From positions 1,754,001 to 1,818,000 of the forward strand of contig JALIGW010000061.1 of assembly GCA_023053685.1 (NCBI GenBank): a stretch of 64,000 nt of DNA. The letters run 5' to 3'. Position 1 is the stretch's first letter. The number at the start of each line of letters is the position of its first letter. This document shows positions 13,601 to 25,310 of this stretch, piece after piece. The notes beneath the pieces are model-generated. The model was not told the DNA's origin. It saw only the letters and a program-made list of their open reading frames with translations, and did not search any database. The position numbers and the translations under genes were made by a program. Source of the stretch: Diadophis punctatus similis. Lineage: Eukaryota; Chordata; Lepidosauria; Squamata; Dipsadidae.

Positions 13601-15120
13601 AGTGAGGTTTCCCCCCCCCCCAGATACTCACAGATCTCAGCAAGGACCTCCACCCCCAGCTTTTGTGAATTTAAACTACAATGGAGTGAGGTTTCTTCCC
13701 CCAGATACTCACAGGTCTCAGCCAGGAACTCCACTCCAGCTTCTGTGAATTCAAACTACAATGGAGTGAGGTTTTTTCCCCCAGATACTAACAAGTCTCA
13801 ACCAGGAACTCCACCCGCAGCTTCTGTGAATTCAAACTACAATGGAGTGAGGTTTCTTCCCCCAGATACTCACAGGTCTCAGCCAGGAACTCCACCCCCA
13901 GTTTCTGTGAATTCAAACTACAATGGAGTGAGGTTTTTTTCCCAGATACTCACAGGTCTCAGCCAGGAACTCCACCCCCAGCTTCTGTGAATTCAAACTA
14001 CAATGGAGTGAGGTTTTTTTTCCGAGATACTCACAGGTCTCAGCCAGGAACACCAACCCCAGCTTCTGTGAATTGAAAATACAATGCAGTGAGGTTTTTC
14101 CCCCCAGATACTCACAGGAATCAGCCAGGAACTCCACCCCCAGCTTCTGTGAATTCAAACTACAATGCAGCGGGGTTTTCCCCCCCAGATACTCACAAGT
14201 CTCAGCCAGGAACTCCACCCGCAGCTTCTGTGAATTCAAACTACAATGGAGTGAGGTTTCTTCCCCCAGATACTCACAGGTCTCAGCCAGGAACTCCATT
14301 CCAGCTTCTGTGAATTCAAACTACAATGGAGTGAGGTTTTTACCCCCAGATACTAACAAGTCTCAGCCAGGAACTCCACCCGCAGCTTCTGTGAATTCAA
14401 ACTACAATGGAGTGAGGTTTCTTCCCCCGGATACTCACAGGTCTCAGCCAGGAACTCCACGCCCAGCTTCTGTGAATTCAAACTACAATGTAGTGAGGTT
14501 TCTTCCCCCAGATACTCACAGGTCTCAGCCAGGAACTCCACCCCCAGCTTCTGTGAATTCAAACTACAATGGAGTGAGGTTTGTTCCCCCAGATACTCAC
14601 AGGTCTCAGCCAGGAACTCCACCCCCAGCTTCTGTGAATTCAAACTACAATGGAGTGAGGTTTTTTTCCCCAGATACAAACCTGTCTCAGCCAGGAACTC
14701 CACGCCAAGCTTCTGTGAATTCATACTGCAATGGAGTGAGGTTTTTTAACCCAGAAACTCACAAGTCTCAGCCAGGAACTCCACCCCCAGCTTCTGTGAA
14801 TTCAAACAACAATGGAGTGAGGTTTCTTCCCCCAGATACTCACAGGTCTCAGCCAGGAACTCCACTCCAGCTTCTGTGAATTCAAACTACAATGGAGTGA
14901 GGTTTTTTCCCCCAGATACTAACAAGTCTCAGCCAGGAACTCCACCCGCAGCTTCTGTGAATTCAAACTACAATGGAGTGAGGTTTCTTCCCCCAGATAC
15001 TCACAGGTCTCAGCCAGGAACTCCACCCCCAGCTTCTGTAAATTCACACTACAATGGAGTGAGGTTTTTTCCCCCAGATACTCACAGGTCTCAGCCAGGA
15101 ACTCCACCCCCAGCTTCTGT
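10681..15120 (+). repeat. Tandem segmental duplication, copy 2 (4,440 bp, with a 162-bp insertion)
   Basis: The variant order of 6,403-10,680 is repeated here. The offset is 4,277-4,278 bases up to about 12,457 and about 4,440 after 12,619. The extra 162 bases are a second copy of the two-monomer unit CCGAGATAC plus GAATTGAAAATACAATGC. Differences between the copies that I could see are few: C-tract lengths, a CAGTGGGG/CAGCGGGG change (8,275 versus 12,715), and AATTCACAC for AATTCAAAC near 15,045. At 15,121 the expected CAATGCAGTG is replaced by CAATGAAGTG, marking the end of the copy. Confidence 0.85.
12457..12618 (+). repeat. Two-monomer (162-bp) local duplication
   Basis: The dimer made of the GAATTGAAAATACAATGC/CACAGGAATCAG monomer and the TTTTTTTTCCGAGATAC/AACACCAACCCC monomer occurs twice in a row here and only once in the sister copy near 8,180. 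The insertion is exactly two monomers and so keeps register. It post-dates the 4.3-kb duplication, or was lost from the other copy. Confidence 0.85.
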
Positions 15121-15154
15121 GAATTCAAACTACAATGAAGTGAGGTTTTTTCCC

Positions 15155-17585
15155 CAGATACTCACAGGTCTCAGCCAGGAACTCCACGCCAAGCTTCTGT
15201 GAATTCATACTGCAATGGAGTGAGGTTTTTTAACCCAGAAACTCACAGGTCTCAGCCAGGAACTCCACCCCCAGCTTCTGTGAATTCAAACTACAATGAA
15301 GTGAGGTTTTGTTCCCCCAGATACTCACAAGTCTCACCCAGTAACTACACCAACAGCTTCTGTGAATTCAAACTACAATGGAGTGAGGTTTTTTTCCCCA
15401 GATACAAACCTGTCTCAGCCAGGAACTCCACCCCCAGCTTCTTTGAATTGAAACGACAATGCAGTGAGGTTTCCCCCCCCCCAGATACTCACAGATCTCA
15501 GCAAGGACCTCCACCCCCAGCTTTTGTGAATTTAAACTACAATGGAGTGAGGTTTTTTCCCCCAGATACTAACAAGTCTCAGCCAGGAACTCCACCCGCA
15601 GCTTCTGTGAATTCAAACTACAATGGAGTGAGGTTTCTTCCCCCAGATACTCACAGGTCTCAGCCAGGAACTCCACCCCCAGTTTCTGTGAATTCAAACT
15701 ACAATGGAGTGAGGTTTTTTTCCCAGATACTCACAGGTCTCAGCCAGGAACTCCACCCCCAGCTTCTGTGAATTCAAACTACAATGGAGTGAGGTTTTTT
15801 TTCCGAGATACTCACAGGTCTCAGCCAGGAACACCAACCCCAGCTTCTGTGAATTGAAAATACAATGCAGTGAGGTTTTTCCCCCCAGATACTCACAGGA
15901 ATCAGCCAGGAACTCCACCCCCAGCTTCTGTGAATTCAAACTACAATGCAGCTGGGTTTTTCCCCCCAGATACTCACAAGTCTCAGCCAGGAACTCCACC
16001 CGCAGCTTCTGTGAATTCAAACTACAATGGAGTGAGGTTTCTTCCCCCAGATACTCACAGGTCTCAGCCAGGAACTCCATTCCAGCTTCTGTGAATTCAA
16101 ACTACAATGGAGTGAGGTTTTTACCCCCAGATACTAACAAGTCTCAGCCAGGAACTCCACCCGCAGCTTCTGTGAATTCAAACTACAATGGAGTGAGGTT
16201 TCTTCCCCCGGATACTAACAAGTCTCAGCCAGGAACTCCACGCCCAGCTTCTGTGAATTCAAACTACAATGGAGTGAGGTTTCTTCCCCCGGATACTCAC
16301 AGGTCTCAGCCAGGAACTCCACCCCCAGCTTCTGTGAATTCAAACTACAATGTAGTGAGGTTTCTTCCCCAGATACTCACAGGTCTCAGCCAGGAACTCC
16401 ACGCCAAGCTTCTGTGAATTCATACTGCAATGGAGTGAGGTTTTTTAACCCAGAAACTCACAGGTCTCAGCCAGGAACTCCACCCCCAGCTTCTGTGAAT
16501 TCAAACTACAATGAAGTGAGGTTTTGTTCCCCCAGATACTCACAAGTCTCACCCAGTAACTACACCAACAGCTTCTGTGAATTCAAACTACAATGGAGTG
16601 AGGTTTTTTTCCCCAGATACAAACCTGTCTCAGCCAGGAACTCCACCCCCAGCTTCTTTGAATTGAAACGACAATGCAGTGAGGTTTCCCCCCCCCCCCC
16701 CAGATACTCACAGATCTCAGCAAGGACCTCCACCCCCAGCTTTTGTGAATTTAAACTACAATGGAGTGAGGTTTTTTCCCCCAGATACTAACAAGTCTCA
16801 GCCAGGAACTCCACCCGCAGCTTCTGTGAATTCAAACTACAATGGAGTGAGGTTTCTTCCCCCAGATACTCACAGGTCTCAGCCAGGAACTCCACCCCCA
16901 GTTTCTGTGAATTCAAACTACAATGGAGTGAGGTTTTTTTCCCAGATACTCACAGGTCTCAGCCAGGAACTCCACCCCCAGCTTCTGTGAATTCAAACTA
17001 CAATGGAGTGAGGTTTTTTTTCCGAGATACTCACAGGTCTCAGCCAGGAACACCAACCCCAGCTTCTGTGAATTGAAAATACAATGCAGTGAGGTTTTTC
17101 CCCCCAGATACTCACAGGAATCAGCCAGGAACTCCACCCCCAGCTTCTGTGAATTCAAACTACAATGCAGCGGGGTTTTTCCCCCCAGATACTCACAAGT
17201 CTCAGCCAGGAACTCCACCCGCAGCTTCTGTGAATTCAAACTACAATGGAGTGAGGTTTCTTCCCCCAGATACTCACAGGTCTCAGCCAGGAACTCCATT
17301 CCAGCTTCTGTGAATTCAAACTACAATGGAGTGAGGTTTTTACCCCCAGATACTAACAAGTCTCAGCCAGGAACTCCACCCGCAGCTTCTGTGAATTCAA
17401 ACTACAATGGAGTGAGGTTTCTTCCCCCGGATACTCACAGGTCTCAGCCAGGAACTCCACGCCCAGCTTCTGTGAATTCAAACTACAATGTAGTGAGGTT
17501 TCTTCCCCCAGATACTCACAGGTCTCAGCCAGGAACTCCACCCCCAGCTTCTGTGAATTCAAACTACAATGGAGTGAGGTTTGTT
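15155..17585 (+). repeat. 1.2-kb tandem pair (15 monomers each)
   Basis: Monomers from about 15,155 to 16,370 are repeated from about 16,370 to 17,585. The offset is 1,215 bases (15 x 81) before the C tract and 1,219 after it, because the tract has 10 C near 15,473 and 14 C near 16,688. Both copies contain, in order, CCAAGCTT, CATACTGCAATGG, CACCCAGTAACTACACC, TACAAACCTG, GAAACGACAATGC, TTTTTTCCCAG, CCGAGATAC and GAAAATACAATGC monomers. Near 16,200-16,340 copy 1 has an extra CCCCCGGATAC-type monomer and a TACTAACAAG variant not seen in copy 2. Confidence 0.75.
16681..16701 (+). repeat. Longest homopolymer C tract seen (14 C)
   Basis: After GAGGTTT there are 14 consecutive C before AGATACTC. 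The corresponding tract of the GAAACGACAATGC monomer class has 9-13 C elsewhere (10 near 15,473; 13 near 25,579 and 45,218; 11 near 21,532). Tracts of 7-12 C occur in the GAGGTTCCCC..GATAC class. C-run length is the most variable position between otherwise near-identical duplicates, and is also a common site of sequencing error. Confidence 0.8.
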
Positions 17586-17960
17586 CCCCCAGATACTCAC
17601 AGGTCTCAGCCAGGAACTCCACCCCCAGCTTCTGTGAATTCAAACTACAATGGAGTGAGGTTTTTTTCCCCAGATACAAACCTGTCTCAGCCAGGAACTC
17701 CACGCCAAGCTTCTGTGAATTCACACTGCAATGGAGTGAGGTTTTTTAACCCAGAAACTCACAAGTCTCAGCCAGGAACTCCACCCCCAGCTTCTGTGAA
17801 TTCAAACAACAATGGAGTGAGGTTTCTTCCCCCAGATACTCACAGGTCTCAGCCAGGAACTCCACTCCAGCTTCTGTGAATTCAAACTACAATGGAGTGA
17901 GGTTTTTCCCCCCAGATACTAACAAGTCTCAGCCAGGAACTCCACCCGCAGCTTCTGTGA
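17586..17960 (+). repeat. Linking monomers between the 1.2-kb and 2.6-kb pairs
   Basis: These are ordinary monomers continuing the segment that also ends at 10.44 and 14.88 kb: TACAAACCTG, CCACGCCAAGCTT (AAGCTT at 17,707), a CACACTGCAATGG variant in place of the usual CATACTGCAATGG, an AACAACAATGG monomer, a CCACTCCAG 80-mer, and a TACTAACAAG monomer. Nothing other than the array is present. Confidence 0.7.
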
Positions 17961-18190
17961 ATTCAAACTACAATGGAGTGAGGTTTCTTCCCCCAGATAC
18001 TCACAGGTCTCAGCCAGGAACTCCACCCCCAGCTTCTGTAAATTCAAACTACAATGGAGTGAGGTTTTTTTCCCCAGATACTCACAGGTCTCAGCCAGGA
18101 ACTCCACCCCCAGCTTCTGTGAATTCAAACTACAATGAAGTGAGGTTTTTTCCCCAGATACTCACAGGTCTCAGCCAGGAACTCCACCCC

Positions 18191-18430
18191 CAGCTTTTGT
18201 GAATTCAAACTACAATGGAGTGAGGTTTTTTTCCCAGATACTCACAGGTCTCAGCCAGGAACTCCACCCCCAGCTTTTGTGAATTCAAACTACAATGGAG
18301 TGAGGTTTTTTTCCCAGATACTCACAGGTCTCAGCCAGGAACTCCACCCCCAGCTTTTGTGAATTCAAACTACAATGGAGTGAGGTTTTTTTCCCAGATA
18401 CTCACAGGTCTCAGCCAGGAACTCCACCCC
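18191..18430 (+). repeat. Three identical 80-bp monomers in a row
   Basis: Copies starting at 18,191, 18,271 and 18,351 read identically. Each is 80 bases long, starts CAGCTTTTGTG and carries TTTTTTTCCCAG. They are followed by a GAAATC monomer and one more of the same type ending in a C tract. This looks like very recent single-monomer amplification. The same three-plus-one arrangement is at 20,774-21,013 and 27,323-27,562. Confidence 0.85.
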
Positions 18431-20773
18431 CAGCTTCTGTGAAATCAAACTACAATGGAGTGAGGTTTTTTTCCCAGATACTCACAGGTCTCAGCCAGGA
18501 ACTCCACCCCCAGCTTTTGTGAATTCAAACTACAATGGAGTGAGGTTCCCCCCCCCCCAATACTCACAGGTCTCAGCCAGGAACTCCACCCCCAGCTTCT
18601 GTGAAATCAAACTACAATGGAGTGAGGTTTTTTTCCCAGATACTCACAGGTCTCAGCCAGGTACTCCACCCCAGCTTCTATGAATTGAAACTACAATGCA
18701 GTGAGGTTTCTTCCCCCAGATACTCACAGGTCTCAGCCAGGAACTCCACGCCCAGCTTCTGTGAATTCAAACTACAATGTAGTGAGGTTTGTTCCCCCAG
18801 ATACTCACAGGTCTCAGCCAGGAACTCCACCCCCAGCTTCTGTGAATTCAAACTACAATGGAGTGAGGTTTTTTTCCCCAGATACAAACCTGTCTCAGCC
18901 AGGAACTCCACCCCCAGCTTCTTTGAATTGAAACGACAATGCAGTGAGGTTTCCCCCCCCCAGATACTCACAGATCTCAGCAAGGACCTCCACCCCCAGC
19001 TTTTGTGAATTTAAACTACAATGGAGTGAGGTTTCTTCCCCCAGATACTCACAGGTCTCAGCCAGGAACTCCACTCCAGCTTCTGTGAATTCAAACTACA
19101 ATGGAGTGAGGTTTTTTCCCCCAGATACTAACAAGTCTCAACCAGGAACTCCACCCGCAGCTTCTGTGAATTCAAACTACAATGGAGTGAGGTTTCTTCC
19201 CCCATATAATCACAGGTCTCAGCCAGGAACTCCACCCCCAGTTTCTGTGAATTCAAACTACAATGGAGTGAGGTTTTTTTCCCAGAAACTCACAGGTCTC
19301 AGCCAGGAACTCCACCCCCAGCTTCTGTGAATTCAAACTACAATGGAGTGAGGTTTTTTTTCCGAGATACTCACAGGTCTCAGCCAGGAACACCAACCCC
19401 AGCTTCTGTGAATTGAAAATACAATGCAGTGAGGTTTTTCCCCCCAGATACTCACAGGAATCAGCCAGGAACTCCACCCCCAGCTTCTGTGAATTCAAAC
19501 TACAATGCAGCGGGGTTTTCCCCCCCAGATACTCACAAGTCTCAGCCAGGAACTCCACCCGCAGCTTCTGTGAATTCAAACTACAATGGAGTGAGGTTTC
19601 TTCCCCCAGATACTCACAGGTCTCAGCCAGGAACTCCATTCCAGCTTCTGTGAATTCAAACTACAATGGAGTGAGGTTTTTACCCCCAGATACTAACAAG
19701 TCTCAGCCAGGAACTCCACCCGCAGCTTCTGTGAATTCAAACTACAATGGAGTGAGGTTTCTTCCCCCGGATACTCACAGGTCTCAGCCAGGAACTCCAC
19801 GCCCAGCTTCTGTGAATTCAAACTACAATGTAGTGAGGTTTCTTCCCCCAGATACTCACAGGTCTCAGCCAGGAACTCCACCCCCAGCTTCTGTGAATTC
19901 AAACTACAATGGAGTGAGGTTTGTTCCCCCAGATACTCACAGGTCTCAGCCAGGAACTCCACCCCCAGCTTCTGTGAATTCAAACTACAATGTAGTGAGG
20001 TTTTTTTCCCCAGATACAAACCTGTCTCAGCCAGGAACTCCACCCCCAGCTTCTGTGAATTGAAACTACAATGCAGTGAGGTTTTTTTCCCAGATACTCA
20101 CAGGTCTCAGCCAGGAACTCCACCCCCAGCTTCTGTGAATTGAAAATACAATGCAGTGAGGTTTTTCCCCCCAGATACTCACAGGTCTCAGCCAGGAACT
20201 CCACCTCCAGCTTCTGTGAATTGAAACTACAATGCAGCGAGGTTTTTCCCCCCAGATACTCACAAGTCACATCCAGGAACTCCACCCCCAGCTTCTTTGA
20301 ATTCAAACTACAATGGAGTGAGGTTTTGTCCCCCAGATACTCACACGTCTCAGCCAGGAACTCCACCAACAGCTTCTGTGAATTCAAACTACAATGGAGT
20401 GAGATTTCTTCCCCCAGATACTCACAGGTCTCAGCCAGGAACTCCACCCCCAGCTTCTGTGAATTCAAACTACAATGGAGTGAGGTTTTTTTCCCCAGAT
20501 ACTCACAGGTCTCAGCCAGGAACTCCACCCCCAGCTTCTGTGAATTCAAACTACAATGGAGTGAGGTTTCTTCCCCCAGATACTCACAGGTCTCAGCCAG
20601 GAACTCCACCCCCAGCTTCTGTAAATTCAAACTACAATGGAGTGAGGTTTTTTTCCCCAGATACTCACAGGTCTCAGCCAGGAACTCCACCCCCAGCTTC
20701 TGTGAATTCAAACTACAATGAAGTGAGGTTTTTTCCCCAGATACTCACAGGTCTCAGCCAGGAACTCCACCCC

Positions 20774-21013
20774 CAGCTTTTGTGAATTCAAACTACAATG
20801 GAGTGAGGTTTTTTTCCCAGATACTCACAGGTCTCAGCCAGGAACTCCACCCCCAGCTTTTGTGAATTCAAACTACAATGGAGTGAGGTTTTTTTCCCAG
20901 ATACTCACAGGTCTCAGCCAGGAACTCCACCCCCAGCTTTTGTGAATTCAAACTACAATGGAGTGAGGTTTTTTTCCCAGATACTCACAGGTCTCAGCCA
21001 GGAACTCCACCCC
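20774..21013 (+). repeat. Three identical 80-bp monomers, second location
   Basis: The CAGCTTTTGTG 80-mers start at 20,774, 20,854 and 20,934, followed by the GAAATC monomer at 21,014. The set is part of the 2.58-kb duplication, so it was copied as a unit and did not arise independently. Confidence 0.85.
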
Positions 21014-21423
21014 CAGCTTCTGTGAAATCAAACTACAATGGAGTGAGGTTTTTTTCCCAGATACTCACAGGTCTCAGCCAGGAACTCCACCCCCAGCTTT
21101 TGTGAATTCAAACTACAATGGAGTGAGGTTCCCCCCCCGATACTCACAGGTCTCAGCCAGGAACTCCACCCCCAGCTTCTGTGAAATCAAACTACAATGG
21201 AGTGAGGTTTTTTTCCCAGATACTCACAGGTCTCAGCCAGGAACTCCACCCCAGCTTCTATGAATTGAAACTACAATGCAGTGAGGTTTCTTCCCCCAGA
21301 TACTCACAGGTCTCAGCCAGGAACTCCACGCCCAGCTTCTGTGAATTCAAACTACAATGTAGTGAGGTTTGTTCCCCCAGATACTCACAGGTCTCAGCCA
21401 GGAACTCCACCCCCAGCTTCTGT

Positions 21424-22799
21424 GAATTCAAACTACAATGGAGTGAGGTTTTTTTCCCCAGATACAAACCTGTCTCAGCCAGGAACTCCACCCCCAGCTT
21501 CTTTGAATTGAAACGACAATGCAGTGAGGTTTCCCCCCCCCCCAGATACTCACAGATCTCAGCAAGGACCTCCACCCCCAGCTTTTGTGAATTTAAACTA
21601 CAATGGAGTGAGGTTTCTTCCCCCAGATACTCACAGGTCTCAGCCAGGAACTCCACTCCAGCTTCTGTGAATTCAAACTACAATGGAGTGAGGTTTTTTC
21701 CCCCAGATACTAACAAGTTTCAACCAGGAACTCCACCCGCAGCTTCTGTGAATTCAAACTACAATGGAGTGAGGTTTCTTCCCCCATATAATCACAGGTC
21801 TCAGCCAGGAACTCCACCCCCAGTTTCTGTGAATTCAAACTACAATGGAGTGAGGTTTTTTTCCCAGATACTCACAGGTCTCAGCCAGGAACTCCACCCC
21901 CAGCTTCTGTGAATTCAAACTACAATGGAGTGAGGTTTTTTTTCCGAGATACTCACAGGTCTCAGCCAGGAACACCAACCCCAGCTTCTGTGAATTGAAA
22001 ATACAATGCAGTGAGGTTTTTCCCCCCAGATACTCACAGGAATCAGCCAGGAACTCCACCCCCAGCTTCTGTGAATTCAAACTACAATGCAGCGGGGTTT
22101 TCCCCCCCAGATACTCACAAGTCTCAGCCAGGAACTCCACCCGCAGCTTCTGTGAATTCAAACTACAATGGAGTGAGGTTTCTTCCCCCAGATACTCACA
22201 GGTCTCAGCCAGGAACTCCATTCCAGCTTCTGTGAATTCAAACTACAATGGAGTGAGGTTTTTACCCCCAGATACTAACAAGTCTCAGCCAGGAACTCCA
22301 CCCGCAGCTTCTGTGAATTCAAACTACAATGGAGTGAGGTTTCTTCCCCCGGATACTCACAGGTCTCAGCCAGGAACTCCACGCCCAGCTTCTGTGAATT
22401 CAAACTACAATGTAGTGAGGTTTCTTCCCCCAGATACTCACAGGTCTCAGCCAGGAACTCCACCCCCAGCTTCTGTGAATTCAAACTACAATGGAGTGAG
22501 GTTTGTTCCCCCAGATACTCACAGGTCTCAGCCAGGAACTCCACCCCCAGCTTCTGTGAATTCAAACTACAATGTAGTGAGGTTTTTTTCCCCAGATACA
22601 AACCTGTCTCAGCCAGGAACTCCACCCCCAGCTTCTGTGAATTGAAACTACAATGCAGTGAGGTTTTTTTCCCAGATACTCACAGGTCTCAGCCAGGAAC
22701 TCCACCCCCAGCTTCTGTGAATTGAAAATACAATGCAGTGAGGTTTTTCCCCCCAGATACTCACAGGTCTCAGCCAGGAACTCCACCTCCAGCTTCTGT
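21424..22799 (+). repeat. 1,376-bp tandem duplication, copy 1
   Basis: Seventeen monomers (17 x 81 minus 1) run from GAATTC at 21,424 with TACAAACCTG to the CCACCTCCAG monomer ending at 22,799. The next base starts a second copy. C tracts in both copies read 11 C (near 21,532 and 22,909), so the period is unchanged across the tract. This pair overlaps the end of the 2.58-kb duplication and must be younger than it. Confidence 0.85.
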
Positions 22800-24175
22800 G
22801 AATTCAAACTACAATGGAGTGAGGTTTTTTTCCCCAGATACAAACCTGTCTCAGCCAGGAACTCCACCCCCAGCTTCTTTGAATTGAAACGACAATGCAG
22901 TGAGGTTTCCCCCCCCCCCAGATACTCACAGATCTCAGCAAGGACCTCCACCCCCAGCTTTTGTGAATTTAAACTACAATGGAGTGAGGTTTCTTCCCCC
23001 AGATACTCACAGGTCTCAGCCAGGAACTCCACTCCAGCTTCTGTGAATTCAAACTACAATGGAGTGAGGTTTTTTCCCCCAGATACTAACAAGTCTCAAC
23101 CAGGAACTCCACCCGCAGCTTCTGTGAATTCAAACTACAATGGAGTGAGGTTTCTTCCCCCATATAATCACAGGTCTCAGCCAGGAACTCCACCCCCAGT
23201 TTCTGTGAATTCAAACTACAATGGAGTGAGGTTTTTTTCCCAGATACTCACAGGTCTCAGCCAGGAACTCCACCCCCAGCTTCTGTGAATTCAAACTACA
23301 ATGGAGTGAGGTTTTTTTTCCGAGATACTCACAGGTCTCAGCCAGGAACACCAACCCCAGCTTCTGTGAATTGAAAATACAATGCAGTGAGGTTTTTCCC
23401 CCCAGATACTCACAGGAATCAGCCAGGAACTCCACCCCCAGCTTCTGTGAATTCAAACTACAATGCAGCGGGGTTTTCCCCCCCAGATACTCACAAGTCT
23501 CAGCCAGGAACTCCACCCGCAGCTTCTGTGAATTCAAACTACAATGGAGTGAGGTTTCTTCCCCCAGATACTCACAGGTCTCAGCCAGGAACTCCATTCC
23601 AGCTTCTGTGAATTCAAACTACAATGGAGTGAGGTTTTTACCCCCAGATACTAACAAGTCTCAGCCAGGAACTCCACCCGCAGCTTCTGTGAATTCAAAC
23701 TACAATGGAGTGAGGTTTCTTCCCCCGGATACTCACAGGTCTCAGCCAGGAACTCCACGCCCAGCTTCTGTGAATTCAAACTACAATGTAGTGAGGTTTC
23801 TTCCCCCAGATACTCACAGGTCTCAGCCAGGAACTCCACCCCCAGCTTCTGTGAATTCAAACTACAATGGAGTGAGGTTTGTTCCCCCAGATACTCACAG
23901 GTCTCAGCCAGGAACTCCACCCCCAGCTTCTGTGAATTCAAACTACAATGTAGTGAGGTTTTTTTCCCCAGATACAAACCTGTCTCAGCCAGGAACTCCA
24001 CCCCCAGCTTCTGTGAATTGAAACTACAATGCAGTGAGGTTTTTTTCCCAGATACTCACAGGTCTCAGCCAGGAACTCCACCCCCAGCTTCTGTGAATTG
24101 AAAATACAATGCAGTGAGGTTTTTCCCCCCAGATACTCACAGGTCTCAGCCAGGAACTCCACCTCCAGCTTCTGT
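22800..24175 (+). repeat. 1,376-bp tandem duplication, copy 2
   Basis: This copy repeats 21,424-22,799 at an offset of exactly 1,376 bases, including the GAAACGACAATGC, CATATAATCAC, CCGAGATAC and GAAAATACAATGC monomers. The left junction joins a CCACCTCCAG ending directly to a TACAAACCTG monomer. At 24,176 the sequence returns to GAATTGAAAC, the arrangement that normally follows CCACCTCCAG (as at 3,083 and 20,217). Confidence 0.85.
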
Positions 24176-25310
24176 GAATTGAAACTACAATGCAGCGAGG
24201 TTTTTCCCCCCAGATACTCACAAGTCACATCCAGGAACTCCACCCCCAGCTTCTTTGAATTCAAACTACAATGGAGTGAGGTTTTGTCCCCCAGATACTC
24301 ACACGTCTCAGCCAGGAACTCCACCAACAGCTTCTGTGAATTCAAACTACAATGGAGTAAGGTTTCTTCCCTCAGATACTCACAGGTCTCAGCCAGGATG
24401 TCCACCCCCAGCTTCTGTGAATTCAAACTACAATGGAGTGAGATTTCTTCCCCCAGATACTCACAGGTCTCAGCCAGGAACTCCACCCCCAGCTTCTGTG
24501 AATTCAAACTACAATGGAGTGAGGTTTTTTTCCCCAGATACTCACAGGTCTCAGCCAGGAACTCCACCCCCAGCTTCTGTGAATTCAAACTACAATGAAG
24601 TGAGGTTTTTTCCCCAGATACTCACAGGTCTCAGCCAGGAACTCCACGCCAAGCTTCTGTGAATTCATACTGCAATGGAGTGAGGTTTTTTAACCCAGAA
24701 ACTCACAGGTCTCAGCCAGGAACTCCACCCCCAGCTTCTGTGAATTCAAACTACAATGAAGTGAGGTTTTGTTCCCCCAGATACTCACAAGTCTCAGCCA
24801 GGAACTCCACCCCCAGCTTCTGTGAATTCAAACAACAATGGAGTGAGGTTTTCCCCCCAGATACTCACAGGTCTCAGCCAGGAACTCCACTCCAGCTTCT
24901 GTGATTTCAAACTACAATGGAGTGAGGTTTTTTCCCCCAGATACTAACAAGTCTCAGCCAGGAACTCCACCCGCAGCTTCTGTGAATTCAAACTACGATG
25001 GAGTGAGGTTTCTTCCCCCAGATACTCACAGGTCTCAGCCAGGAACTCCACGCCCACCTTCTGTGAAATCAAACTACAATGTAGTGAGGTTTCTTCCCCC
25101 AGATACTCACAGGTCTCAGCCAGGAACTCCACCCCCAGCTTCTGTAAATTCAAACTACAATGGAGTGAGGTTTTTTTCCCCAGATACTCACAGGTCTCAG
25201 CCAGGAACTCCACCCCCAGCTTCTGTGAATTCAAACTACAATGAAGTGAGGTTTTTTCCCCAGAAACTCACAGGTCTCAGCCAGGAACTCCACGCCAAGC
25301 TTCTGTGAAT
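24176..25310 (+). repeat. CACACGTCTC / GGATGTCC block and CCAAGCTT monomers
   Basis: Monomers from about 23.94 to 24.79 kb are matched at 29.28-30.13 kb (offset 5,338). They include CACACGTCTC, GTAAGG with CCCTCAGATAC, GGATGTCC and CCACGCCAAGCTT (24,651). Near 24,830-24,905 an AACAACAATGG monomer carries TTTTCCCCCCAG. The next has GTGATTTCAAAC, a one-base loss of the GAATTC site. Another AAGCTT lies at 25,297. Confidence 0.7.

Larger units (their letters stand above)
17961..22799 (+). repeat. 2.58-kb tandem pair
   Basis: The segment starting near 17.96 kb recurs from about 20.54 kb. The offset is 2,583 bases at CAATGAAGTG (18,121 versus 20,704), 2,580 after the C tract (11 C near 18,548 versus 8 C near 21,131), and 2,582 at the GAAAATACAATGC monomer (about 19,413 versus 21,995). 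Both copies contain the run of 80-base CAGCTTTTGTG monomers and a rare CATATAATCAC monomer. The second copy is cut short near 22,800 by the 1,376-base duplication. Confidence 0.8.

Noticed and set aside
16681..16701. G-quadruplex or i-motif element in each monomer
   Set aside because: A typical monomer has only two C5 runs widely separated. The long C tracts are single runs in particular classes, so a canonical four-run motif with short loops is not present per monomer.
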